64,000 bases of DNA, taken from assembly GCA_003254925.1 (NCBI GenBank), contig QANZ01006845.1, positions 1 to 64,000 on the forward strand. The letters run 5' to 3'. Shown in pieces: positions 11,698 through 23,396 of this stretch. Under the pieces are notes generated by a model. It had not been told where the DNA came from. It saw only the letters and a list, made by a program, of their open reading frames with translations, and did not search any database. How positions within the stretch are numbered: the first letter of the stretch is position 1; each line of letters opens with the position of its first letter. The position numbers and the translations under genes were made by a program. Source of the stretch: Chamaecrista fasciculata (Eukaryota; Streptophyta; Magnoliopsida; Fabales; Fabaceae).

Positions 11698-14600
11698 ATG
11701 GCTTTGAGACGTGTACAGTTGATTCGTGCGCTGCATCATGTATCTCAGTTTCGAGAGTCCAGTTACCTGTGAGTATAGTCTTGTTTGATTGTGGTTAGTT
11801 TCTGTTAGAAAATGTCGAATAAAGAAGTTTGATGTTGGCCACTCAGCATATATTGGACTTACTTTGATGTTTTCCTGCTTCGTAACCAAATGGAAGGCCT
11901 TCCTTGATACTTCATTAACATTCTGAAAAAGAAATTCTCACCAACACCGTTTTGTGCTTGAACTTCAGGCTTGGAAGCTACAGCTACTATTCGACTGGTG
12001 TATCAAATGGTAATCTGTTTCGATATGGAAATTTACAGTGACTGCTCTCAAACTTACATTCCAAAAAAAAAAATGGTAATCTTTGATGAATTAGCCTTCA
12101 GAGTTTTTAAAATTCAAGTGATTTCTGCTTGATCAGGTCTTAAATGTAGTTTCAATTTCAAGAGATTATCTTCTTTCTCGTATAATGGCCCTGCCTTTCC
12201 TTGGACTAGTGGAAAAACTTTGACACTCCGGTCCACCATGGTAATATACTTGGCTGTCTACTCCAGATCAGGATTTTTAAAACTTTCATCGACTCCCTAA
12301 CCTTCTAGTACCTTCTGTTTTTACTTTCTAAGGCTGCTGAGATGTCCATCTTTATGAATGAGAGGAGGTTTTCGTCGGGAAATTCTGAAGCTAAAGCCAC
12401 TCCAATGGGACAAAAAATGGTGTGTTCTCTTAAATTCTTTTCATATTCATTTTTTGTTAACAAAGCAGCTCATGCAGTTGTTTATCTTTATATATCAATT
12501 ATTGGATTGATGGAATTTGTCGGAATGCTAACAGAGAGCTTCCTCCTCTAGATGCGAATGAATATATATAAATATATATAAATTTATATGTGTGTGTATT
12601 CTTAGTTCTTTAAATGTCATAGGGAGCGTTATACCAAGTTCTATATATGTCATAGCGTGCGCTTCATGTTGAACCAATCCTCAATTAATAATGGATTGGA
12701 ATAATTTGCACAAAATGCCAACGATTACTGATTACAGTTTGTGTAATTCTTCACATTTTCTTACTACCACAACTGCAATTTTAACCATGGATCATTACAT
12801 CTCCATTCTGCAGAAATTGATTTTATGTATACACATTGTGTTCTTAGATATTAAGATGATAATATGAGATGTGAACCTAAGAAATATTGTTTATGGTTTG
12901 TTATTGTTAAGAATCAGATTTGATTAGGTAAATCAATCTGCATTAAAGTGTTGACCCTGAGATTAGCCTAAATATTAGAGATTTGAGAATCAATTATATT
13001 AATTGTATTTCCTATGAGAATCAATTATATTAATTGTATTTCCTAGAATAGACTATGTTCTCTTGTATAAATACCCTATGACATTCAGAAATAAAAAAAA
13101 ACAATCAAGAAAAGTGTTTCTCACATCCTACTCTCTCATTCTATATTTTTATATTTTACTAAAAATCAACATGGTATCAGAGCCTTTTGAGCCTGGGTGA
13201 ATTCTCTCCTCTCCAGTTCTGAAAATTTCTTCCCCTTCATCTATTTGAGTCTTTGTTTATGCGTCCAGTGAGTCTCATTGTTCTTGCTCTTTTTCCCTTT
13301 CTTTGGTTGTCTCAGCCTATTCTCATTTTCATCCATTCTCTGTCTATTGTGATTTAGTAATTTCTTATTTGTCCTCTTCTCAAATGTTTTTTCACTCAAG
13401 TTTGTTGATGACTGAAGTTTGTGGTTATGGATGTGTTCTCATTCCATCCCTTCTCACATTATTCATTGCTGTGTTTTCATTCCAGCCTCCTCTCTTCGTG
13501 ACTTCATCCATGGGCTCATGGCTGTGTTTTCATTCCAGCTTCTTCTCCCCATATGATTTTAGTCGCAAGATCATCTTTCCTTCTCTCAGCAACTTTAGTG
13601 GTGATTTCCTTTGAGTTGTCTACTTTGTTTGCCTTGTATTTGTTTTACTATTGTGTCTTCTTTGTGTCTTTGGGCTTCCTTTACAAGTCATTCGTGATGT
13701 TAGATCTCCTTTGGTGTCTTCTTTGTGAGGAGCCATGTATGCTATGGAGCCATGTGCTTCTTCCTTCGCCGAACTCACTTTGTCTCACCAGTTTTGGTGT
13801 CTTCAGTCCTTGTTCTGGCTGCTTTAAAAGGTTTTCGGTGCTTTCTGAGACATCACTTCAGAGTCCACTAGACATTGCAATTCTTGGATGTTTTGAGATC
13901 ACCATTTAAGGTGACATTTTGAGACAACACTGACAGAAGATTTGGTGGATGTCTCCTTTAAATCCCATGGATGTTGCCACTCTTTTGGACCTTAGAGATC
14001 ACACTACATGGTCACTATTTGAGATATCACTGATAGGGGGAGTCTCACAGAAGTTTGTTTAAGGGTGTTTTTATTAGTTTGTTTTGTGTTGTTATGATGT
14101 ATGGGTTTTTTTGTTTTAGAATACCTTTGTAGCAAGTTGGGCATGATTAAAATCTATGCTCCAACTTGAGGGGGAGTGTTAAGAATCAGATTTGATTAGA
14201 TAAATCAATCTGCATTAAAGTGTTGACCCTGAGATTAGCCTAAATATTAGAGATTTGAGAATCAATTATATTAATTGTATTTCCTAGAATAGACTATGTT
14301 CTCTTGTATAAATACCCTATGACATTCAGAAATAAAAAAAAAACAATCAAGAAAAGTGTTTCTCACATCCTACTCTCTCATTCTATATTTTTATATTTTA
14401 CTAAAAATCAACAGTTATTACGACATTACAAAGAAGATTTCCCCTATTCAATTCTTTTATTCTGGACACTTCTATTAATATGTGTAGCGAATCATCTAAA
14501 ACCACTTAAGAGATTAGATAGACTTTATGCAGCTCCGTCATTTTAACCTTGTCTGCTTCAAAATATTACTTTTTTCATCCTAGTTTTTTTAATGAGTACA

Positions 14601-15271
14601 GCTAGATTTGTGGTAGTTTTCTTCAATCTTTTTATTTTCAAATCAGATAATAATTTTAATGCTCTGGTGATATATCATTGATGCAGGGATCAATTAAACT
14701 GACCATTTTAAGTCCTGGAATTGTTTATGATCCATATGTACCTCGTGAACCAATCTCATTTTGGCAGAGGTTAGATATCAATGGTTCAATTGTTTTCTTT
14801 TCCATAGGTTTTCGCTAGAGTCATTACTCTTTGAACTATATACATGCACTGTGCACCGAGCTAATATGGAGGGTCTACAATTTGTTACGTAACCAATATT
14901 CATTACGCTAATTTGGACCCTTCTGTCAGTTTTCATATTGCCTTTTGTCCTATTTCTCTCTACTATGATGTTTCTATTATGAAGTTTATATTCCTGAAGA
15001 ATTTTGGCGTGTTGCAAATAAAATCTTCAGGATAGCACTTGTTGGTTGCCCATACTTTTAGTCTCTATATCTCTTATAGTTATGTAGCTTTTGGACTTCG
15101 ATGTTTCATGTATCAGATGGTTCACAAGAAGTGGTTGGAGAAGAACCAAAGATGATATGATGTTAGAGGTGATGTTGCACGCCACTTATTTTATATTTCC
15201 CATGCTTGTTCTATTTTTAACGTTTACAATTTTAAGTCAATGTTGACTTCCTCAGCATAATTGTTCCTGAG

Positions 15272-15310
<39 letters not shown>

Positions 15311-18300
15311 TTGTTAATTGAATTTGTAATTCAAGTTCCTTCTTTGGATTACGCTGCTGTTGAAAAAATATGTTGTATCAGTGCTTTCTTCTTTTCATTT
15401 TTCATAAACTATTAAAATTACATTGAAGGCATTGAGGCTTGACCTTGAACCTTAACTCTTCCTTTTAATGCATTCTATAATTACTTTAAAGTCACAAAAA
15501 ATTTTCCTTCTCCTCTGCAGATCAAAACTGCCTATGCTATTGCTAAGCTGAGAAAAGCTGGACACTCAAAAAAGCAATTTTACAATGAGGCTGTCAATAT
15601 GTACAAGGAGGTCATTATGTTCTAAAGCCTTACCAATCATTACAATTTTTTATGACATATCGCCATTTTTTATTATAATATTCTAGTAGTTTGGTGTAAG
15701 TAATTTTAGCAACAAAATAGGTCTGAAAGCTGAGAGAAATTAAAAATTAATGATAGCTATAAACAATTCATAAATAATAATAATTTAATATCTCAGTCAT
15801 GAAGTAAAACTGTGATAAATAATTAAATATCATGCTTTACTGATCCATTCTTTGAACTTGAAATCTCTTCGGATATTTGGGGTGATTTTAAATCCGCAAG
15901 TAAAATGACTTTCCATCCATTTGTGCATATGTGATAGATTATCAGCACAGTGAAACGAGGCAAAACTGTCATTTGACTAACATGATTTTGAGAAATTTTA
16001 CCTTCACTAATTTTCTGGTTTTGCCTCACTTTCTGAATGCCAGAAATAGCTGCATGTATTTTCTTTGATGAAGATAGAGCTACAAGTTGATGCCATAAAT
16101 AGAATTGGAGGAGGTTTTGTTATTGGATAGAAGACATGAAGTTGAACAAAGTGCATTGATCATCACAAATTCATTTTTGTTTCCTTCTTTGCATTTTTGT
16201 TGCTTCTTACTTTTTCTCTCTTGCTTCATCATTTCACTGATTTTCTATTTTTTTGCTTTCTGCACAGATAAACATGCTAGTGGCCCGTGGAGACAAAAAA
16301 TCATTAAGGAAAGCAGTTACGGAGAAGATGTTCTCTGTATGCCTCAGTTCCTGTCAACTGCCACTTGACCACTGTACTTTTGTGAAACTGTTTATTGTTT
16401 GATGATGTGGCTCGTTTATGTTCCATATTTCTAAAGAGAAAGTAGTTTAATTTCTGAGATATTGAATTTTTTTTTTCTTATCCACAGGCACTTAAGAATG
16501 AAATTAAACAAAGAGAAACTGTGTGGAGCAAGGTGTACTGGGAACTGATTGAGCCAGTTGTTAAGATACGGACTTTACATGCCCGTCTGGTTAGAACTCT
16601 TCTTTGTTCTGTTAGAAATTGGTCAAGATGATTTGACTAGTTGATAATGTAGCAATTTGATAGTGTTGCAAGAATACGTTTCAGAATCGTCAGCACCGTA
16701 TAACTGAATACAAGTTACCCACTTTCCTCTTTAGGCTGATCACATCAAGGATCATGGGTTAACCTGCTAAATTTGTTCTAGAGTCATGCATTGAAGTTTG
16801 GACTAATTAGATCTTTCTAGGCTTTTGTACTCTGTATATTTGGTGCCATTTCAGACTGCACTCTGTATGAGAAAAATGATGATACTTAGCACTTTATTTA
16901 CATACAAAAAGCGTTTATCTTTGTATAATTACTTTTCTGCTAGTATACCCTTTAGTTTATTTGCCTCCTTTTCAGTATATTGTCTTGGAATTTCCTGGTT
17001 CTTATGTTTTTTAAGCCCCATGAATAGAACTTCCTTTTGCCCATTTTTCAGATTTCTGCTTTATAGACTTCCTTTGTTAAAGTATATTTAAGATTTTAGT
17101 AATCTATCATTAGCTCTTCTTTTGCTCTGGATCATGACATTTTTGTCTTCCATGGAATAGGTTACTTAAATACAGATCTGTCGATTAAATATGATGTTAA
17201 ATAATGCAGAAGTCCTTTTTTTTTCTTCCTTTTTGACGATTTCTATATTCTGTATCACTTACAGATCGGTGTTGACAAAGATGACACCAATAAGGTGTTC
17301 GTTCAGCTTACTCTTGAGTTTTTGGCTAAGCAGGTATTTGCTTTACGTATGTAATTAAATGATACTTAATTTTCCAGAATCTAGGAATCAATTGGTTTCG
17401 TGAATTGGAGGAACTTAAACCAGTGAATTTTTTTCTTAATTTACTTGCAGAAATTCGAAGCATATGACTCAAAAGGCGCTGTTGTTGCTGGAGATAAAAA
17501 CAAGGAGGTAATTGTTGTGAATTTCTTTACTTCCTAATAGGGGTGCACAAACCCCGGGGCCAAGCCAACCGGGCCAAAAAATTTTTTAAAAAACTTTTTA
17601 TAAAAAATATTTTAAACTATTTATATACTTTATATATTTTTAATTTGTATATATTGATAAAAAATTAATTTTGGACCACTTTAGTGATTTTTTCATTATT
17701 AAAGACATTTAATTTGATTTATTTGTTAAAAAATTATTAATTTAATTGAGATTAAGTATACATTTTATGTATTTTTTAATATACAATTAATAATTAATAA
17801 AAATAATAATACATGTATATTTTCTACAATAAAAAAAATATTTTATAAAAGAAAATATAAATATATATTAAAAAAATTAGATAATGGGTATACCCGGGCT
17901 GGGCCAGGTCAACAAGACCAAAACCTGAGATCCGACCCAGACCGATTTTTAAAAAGCCGGGCCAAGTTTGATCACCCCTACTTCCTAACTTGTGATGTGG
18001 CCCGATATTCATTCCTTTTTTAATTCCTCGCGGTGAGGGTAATGCTTTAATTCATAAAGGGAAAAGATAGTCGGTTCGTTCTTCTGTTACTTCAGTAGCA
18101 TATTTATTGGATTTAGATGGAAAGAATTTTTTGTTTTTCCTGTGCCTTTGTCATGACTCATAAACATCCCTTTTTCACGGAAAGGGCATCTGTTACACGG
18201 AATGTAACTTCATGCAGTATTAATTAATGATGCATGCTACAGACATGCCTTTCGATTTTTAACTTTCAATATCAATGTTTGATGCATTTTGTTTTATTTT

Positions 18301-18441
18301 GAATAGAGGCTTTGATTTTCCTAGCACTGAGTGTTTGCTTTCTATATTTTCCAGATTCTTGTCCGTGATATCTGGGTATTTGAGAAGTCTATGTTCCATC
18401 ATAATTCATACTGGCGCCTCTGTGGAAAGATATCGGTGTAA
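11698..18441 (+). CDS. mitochondrial Tim44-like / mL45-related protein (At5g27395-like)
   Basis: Twelve exons (11698-11768, 11969-12009, 12137-12240, 12333-12419, 14687-14769, 15117-15168, 15521-15610, 16268-16336, 16488-16589, 17265-17333, 17451-17507, 18355-18441) join in frame to 303 aa. The N-terminus MALRRVQLIRALHHVSQFR is a basic amphipathic mitochondrial presequence. The C-terminal half is a Tim44-like fold (VWSKVYWELIEPVVKIRTLH, then VFVQLTLEFLAKQ and VRDIWVFEKSMFHHNSYWRL). Proteins of this kind are annotated as Tim44-related and match the large mitoribosome subunit mL45; membrane docking of the ribosome at the inner membrane is the likely role (family inference). Intron 4 holds an LTR element and intron 11 a hAT MITE; neither touches the splice sites. 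It is divergent from the kinesin and upstream of GSH2, the same pairing as in Arabidopsis. Confidence 0.9.
12905..14413 (+). mobile_element. non-autonomous LTR retrotransposon with 5-bp target duplication
   Basis: Direct terminal repeats at 12905-13171 (267 bp) and 14177-14413 (237 bp) both run from TGTTAAGAATCAG to AAAATCAACA and are nearly identical. The longer copy has one extra 30-bp tandem unit. A tRNA-Met primer site (TGGTATCAGAGCC) directly follows the first LTR, and a purine tract (ttgagggggag) directly precedes the second. The flanks carry the 5-bp duplication GTTAT (12900-12904 and 14414-14418). The roughly 1-kb interior shows no recognisable gag or pol, so this is a non-autonomous (TRIM/LARD-like, probably Copia-mobilised) element. 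It looks structurally whole. LTR similarity suggests a young insertion. It sits in sense orientation in intron 4 of the Tim44-like gene. Confidence 0.88.
15271..15310. repeat. (AT)n microsatellite
   Basis: An AT run with a single GT interruption, in intron 6 of the Tim44-like gene. Confidence 0.85.
17538..17980. mobile_element. hAT-type MITE with 8-bp target duplication
   Basis: The 443-bp AT-rich element has terminal inverted repeats TAGGGGTG...CACCCCTA. Subterminal ccgggcc / gggcc words lie on both sides. Exact 8-bp direct repeats CTTCCTAA flank it (17530-17537 and 17981-17988). TAGGGGTG ends plus 8-bp duplications are diagnostic of hAT non-autonomous elements. It lies in intron 11 of the Tim44-like gene and carries no gene. 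Confidence 0.88.
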
Positions 18442-19910
18442 CAGCCTATTTGAAAGATGTTAAAGCTTGTCTTACTGACGACGAGAGTTTTAACTAAATA
18501 TAATTTTTGAGCTGATTTATTACATAGGTTTGTCACCGAAACAAAAATAAAATCGAATATAGCTGTAAACCTGCCCCCATTTGATTCATTTTACAGAAAC
18601 TTATTTCTTAGGTTTTGAATTGTATGATTTGTTGGGAATATGGACGAATTTGTAGAATTAAATTTAGTTTGAGTCGCGTCACAATGACACTGTTCTTAAG
18701 AGTTTATTTCTCAACTCTCCGTAAATTAGAAGCAGTACTCTCTAGGATTAAACAAACTCTTCTTGTTGATACAACAAGGCCACAGAACAGTAGAAGATAA
18801 TATTAGTGAGATAGGTCAGATCATTCCCTGAACCTAGAACACATTCGTATATATTAAGACATCCGAGAGAGAAACGTTGGACAAAGTTATGAATGACAAT
18901 TTGATCACATATTAAATTGTTTTAACAACTCATGAACGCATTTTAAAATTTATAAAAACAATTTGAAAGCCATTATTTTCTTATATGAAACAGTTCAAGA
19001 TTTAATATGCCATTTTAAATGGGAGTCTCAGGTAAGCCATAAATATCAAAAAATAATTTTCACAAAATATAAAATATTGATTTAATAAAAAGACTTGGTG
19101 CCCTTGTCTACACGCGTGCGGAGGGGAAATCGTCAGTTTTCAACTACGATTACCCACCGGTGCTTTATGCTTGTGTGCGCGAGACCTTCCTTCTTCTCTG
19201 CTCGATTACTCTCTCTTTTCACATCTTAATATATATATATACTTGACTCATCCATAAACTAGGTTGTGTGAGATTTTTATTTGACACATTCTAACATAAA
19301 ATAATATATAATATTCTCAATATGTGAATCGTGAGTTCATGTAATATCATATAATATATGAAATATTCTGAACATGAAAGTTTAACATCAGGCAAAAGAA
19401 AGCCATGAAGGAAATGAATTCGTTAGCATCATCATTCATCCCTAAAGAAATAATTGGAAGGCCAATGAAATAGCCTTACAAAAATAATAAACGTAGAAGC
19501 AGGACCAGAGTGATTTCCACGCTGTCCTCCCAATCAAAAGTCATAATTGCAATATCTACTTTTACATTAATTGTGGGACCTTGCTAACATCGAAAAATTT
19601 AATGTCCAGTAAGCGTGATCCGTAACGGGAGATGTAGAGTGTAAACAATCTCATGAAGCAATGCGTTTATTTTTCTTGTATCTCACTTTTGCGATTAGCA
19701 TGCCCTTTTATGAAGACTGTAAAATTTTGGGGTTAATAGTATATCTTCCCTTGTAAGAAAAGCAAAGAATCTCTTGCAAGGAGATTCAGCAATCCACTTA
19801 CTTGCAAGTTTTATATTTCTATATTCTTAGCACTTGGGAGTGATTTATGTTGCTCAAATTTTCATCCACCCCATTTGATACCATATCACCAATTCACCAT
19901 AACTCATCAA
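18442..19910. other. intergenic region after the Tim44-like gene
   Basis: No coding region is supported. The first 200-400 bases are presumably 3' UTR. About 19190-19250 contains a short TA-rich run (taatatatatatacttgac) but no assigned element. The last few hundred bases should be the promoter and leader of the small gene at 19911. Confidence 0.4.
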
Positions 19911-20330
19911 ATGGACCAAAGAGAACTTCATCTTCAACCTTTGGGCATCTGTTACAGGATCTATAATTTCATCATGAAAACCTTGGTTTCACAAGCATTG
20001 AAGACGGTGACTTTAGGGCGTCCCATGCACTTGGGTTCAAATAGGGTTCATACTAATTCTAGTTCTAGCTCTAAAGAACGCGAGGTTGTGACAAAGGAGG
20101 AAGGTGAAGAGCAGAAAGAGAATCCAAAGAAAGCTCCAAAGAAAATGGTTAGCATTAATGACAACGTGGAGGAGATTTTTTCAAGTAAGAAGAAAAGGAG
20201 TAAGTCCTTCAAAAAATCCAAGTCTCTAGAGCAACAACAACAACAAGAAGAAAAAGAAGAGATTAAGCCTCTACGATCGATTCTGAAAGTGAAATCTAAC
20301 CTTGATGAGAAATCAATGCCAGGATGTTGA
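19911..20330 (+). CDS. small Lys/Glu-rich plant protein, function unknown
   Basis: A single uninterrupted frame of 139 aa starts at MDQRELHLQPLGICYRIYNF. The first 40 residues are moderately hydrophobic (ICYRIYNFIMKTLVSQALKT). The rest is highly charged: a poly-Ser patch, alternating Glu/Lys, a KKKRSKSFKKSKSLEQQQQQ nuclear-signal-like tract, and a C-terminal PLRSILKVKSNL motif. An upstream in-frame ATG at 19875 exists, but 19911 is preferred because the extra 12 residues look like leader sequence. I do not recognise the family. Codon use, composition and the conserved-looking ends suggest a real, intronless plant gene, possibly nuclear. No function is assigned. Confidence 0.6.
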   Translation: MDQRELHLQPLGICYRIYNFIMKTLVSQALKTVTLGRPMHLGSNRVHTNSSSSSKEREVVTKEEGEEQKENPKKAPKKMVSINDNVEEIFSSKKKRSKSFKKSKSLEQQQQQEEKEEIKPLRSILKVKSNLDEKSMPGC

Positions 20331-21777
20331 ATTTGTTCGTAATATTGTGAAAAAATACAGTCAATGTAACTATATTATATAGTATTTTCATGTGATGAAT
20401 ATCCTCATGCATTAAAAATTGTCCAAAGTATTCTTCAAATATTTCTTCTGACTGTTGAATTTAATCTGTATCTCTTCACTGTCTCTTTTGGTATATTTCT
20501 CTATCATTCTTTTTAAGGATTTTATTGCGATTGTTACTTAAATATACAGAAAAAAAAAGAAAAAGAAAAAATAAATAATTTCACCATATCAAATAGAAGG
20601 TACGTTTAAATTCACCAAGAAAATAGAAGCCTTAAAGCGGAAAGAATTGATAAAGAAGACATTAGACATGTTAAGAATTGTTGTCTTAAATCTTAATGGA
20701 TCTTAATTCTGTTGCGTGACAGAATGGTGTGGTTATTATGTTGGTGTTTGTGATCTGAAATTGCTTCCAAGAAACAAATGAGAGAGATTGCGAATAATTA
20801 ATTAATTGTACACTTTTAGGTCAAATAACGGATAATATTTTTTAACTTAATAATTGTATTACTTAAAGATAATACTAATTTTCACACATCCAGCTTTAAA
20901 TCTTTCTTTCTTTCCTTTTTTTTTTTGGATAAATGTATTTAATAATATTTAGTTCACAATCTGGTTGATTTCATTTTAAGCTATTTATTAAAAAAAAGAA
21001 TTATAATTACATATAAGTTTCTTAACCAATATTTAAGATATTAGTTAAGGAATATTACATAATTTCAAATTTTAAAAAATTATTAATTTTGAAACCATAA
21101 ATAAAAAAAGAAATGTAATTATAGTTTTTTTTTAATATATTTTTGAAATAGAATAAAGTTAAATTCATAATTGAAGACGAGTTAAAAGCCAAACTGAAAC
21201 CCAGACCAGAAGTACACTGTCGTCAAAATTTCTTTACAATTTTTGAATTGCTGAAAAAAAATATAAGTTTGAAGTCTTTGTCTAAAAGAAAAATATTTGA
21301 AGTAAAAACAATAAAACATTTTGATAAAAAAAGAAAATGATGCAGGCTTGGGGCTACATTAGTGCTTTCGGCTTGCTATTTGTTGTGCTGTTTTCCCGTT
21401 GGGCCAATATGTACATTTTGTTCGGGCAATTCCCTCTTTGTACCTTTGACTAAAAAAAATATTTTCTATTTTCTATACACTAAAATTTAAGCATTTTAGC
21501 ATCTTTTTAATACTTTTGTCATGTACTGTCCAAAAAAAAAAAAATACTTTTGTCATCTTTTTAATACTTTTGTCATGTACTGTCCAAAAAATACTGTCCA
21601 ACTAACTAAAGTAAACATCTCATCAATTAAATTATCCCAAAAAAATAGCATAAAATTTAGTTTGATTTATTTTTATACTATAAGTAGAATTATTAATTAT
21701 TTTTTATTACAATTTTATTTTGATGGGGGTATAATTTGACTGTACTCTTAAAAAATATATTATTAGAGATTTATTTT
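20331..21777. other. AT-rich intergenic DNA
   Basis: No gene is seen. The stretch 20800-21350 is strongly AT-rich. At 21520-21600 the phrase actgtccaaaaaa and 'cttttgtcatctttttaatacttttgtcatgt' wording recur as short local tandem duplications. Confidence 0.4.
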
Positions 21778-22204
21778 TTATTTTTTTGGCTTGAAATGAT
21801 ACTTCAATAAATAAAAGCCCAGCCAAGACGGGCCCAAAATAAAACAGAAAACACACAAAGTCTCAGTACTAGAGAGGCTACAAAAATCAGCAAAGAGAAC
21901 AAACTGAAAAGAAAAAGCAAACCATAAAAATCAACAAAGAAAGCTAAAGCAAAAAGATAAATTGAGAAAATTGAAGTCAGCCAATTCCACTCTTATCAAC
22001 AGCAATATCAGCAGAGAAAAAAAAAAAAGAGGATGGGAGCCCAGACGTCCATTCAAAACGACTCATCCCCTTTAAAGCATACTTGGCCAGCCAATCGACG
22101 GCCTTGTTAGAAGACCTACTAGTCCAGAACACCTTACTCAAAAGAATGTTATTCAGCAAGAACTTAATGTCATTGACCACAGGAATGCACCTCCAGTCCA
22201 CTCC
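21778..22204 (-). mobile_element. 5'-truncated LINE (RNase H-like end) with 17-bp target duplication
   Basis: A 17-bp direct repeat TATTAGAGATTTATTTT occurs at 21761-21777 and 22205-22221. Between them, read on the minus strand, is a coding tail with VFWTSRSSNKAVDWLAKYAL. This resembles the RNase H-like C-terminal domain of plant L1-type LINEs and related reverse-transcriptase ORFs. It is followed by non-coding sequence and an A-rich tail abutting the left duplication. Length (427 bp) and structure fit a severely 5'-truncated LINE insertion made by target-primed reverse transcription. The element is dead, but its duplication is intact, so it is fairly recent. Confidence 0.8.
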
Positions 22205-22289
22205 TATTAGAGATTTATTTTGAATCTTAATTAATTAGTAATTTCTTAACGTGGGTAATCATCTCATATTTTGTCACGATTGATTGATA

Positions 22290-22712
22290 GTCATAATTAA
22301 TTTGTAATTTGGTCCCTTATGTATGGGGTAGATTCAAATCAGTCTCTTATTTTTCATTTGTTTGTGATTGGTCTTATATGTTTCCCTGCTGTTTTAAATT
22401 GGTCCCAAAACTACTTTCGAGACACGATTTGACCTCATTTGCTAACAATTTTAACGGGATAGAAAAAGAATTCTTAAGATTTAGCACATAACTTTAAGTT
22501 CGTCGTATTCGAATTTCAAACGAGGAAGATTTGACTAATTTCACTTGTTTGACTGTGAAACGAGTTACCTACTTTTGGGACTCAATTTCACCTTATTTGT
22601 TTATGGTCCCAAAATACTCATTAAAATAAACTCGCTGCTCTGAATTCGTAACATTTGAGTTTAAAATAAGAGATGTAACCATATTAAATATTTTTGGGAC
22701 CAATTTGAGAAT
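22290..22712. repeat. probable decayed foldback/MITE
   Basis: The stretch starts with ttggtcccttatgtat and ends with gggaccaatttgag. Internally it has ttggtcccaaaactac and tggtcccaaaatactc. These 'ggtccc/gggacc' words are typical of the long-armed MITEs elsewhere in the window. No clean ends or target duplication could be fixed. Confidence 0.4.
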
Positions 22713-23396
22713 TTGTCCATTTTGATAATTCTTATTTTAGATGCTGGTTATCATACTCACTTATATATTATCTTTTTCTTTCTAATTTTGAACGATTTTA
22801 CTAAAAAGATTTGTATCAATTTACATAAAATCACCAAATCCATCATTAAAACAAAAGAAAAACAACACTTTTTTTTTAATAAATACAAACACTCATATTT
22901 AAGATTCCTATTTAGTGTTTTTTTTTTTGGCCTGACTATTTAGTGATTTACTGCTTTATGAAAAAGGAGGAACAAAATATTTTAGTAATTCTTTGGGAAA
23001 AGAAATATTCGTTAAGAAGGTACATAGAATTTGGGCAAAATAAAAAAGTACATAAAAGAAAGAAGAGGGACCGGCGGCTCCGACCCGAGATGCGTAATCC
23101 AATTCGTCATTGATTGCATAAATTATAATAAAAATGGTCCTTTTAATATGTGCCGGACATGTTAAAGTTTATTTTGATGGGTTAAGTGACCTTTTAAATA
23201 TTAAAAATTATTTTTAAACATGTTTTATTCGTCAGAATAAACCTCAAAATATACGCTAAGACACGTGGTAAATAAATGGTAATAAAAAAAGACAAAATAA
23301 AATAGTGAATCATGGCATTGGCTGGCGGCCATTTCGGTTTTCTGAAATTGAGTCACGCACGAATTCAGTGCTGTTCATCGTAGTAGTGAGTTGTCA
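22713..23396. other. region upstream of GSH2
   Basis: AT-rich with no gene seen. The final 300 bases should include the GSH2 promoter and 5' leader; no single TATA box stands out. Confidence 0.4.

Noticed and set aside
13303-13909. Long hydrophobic frames inside the intron-4 LTR element
   Set aside because: Cys/Phe/Leu-rich composition comes from T-rich DNA; no recognisable domain, and the frames lie wholly inside a non-autonomous element.
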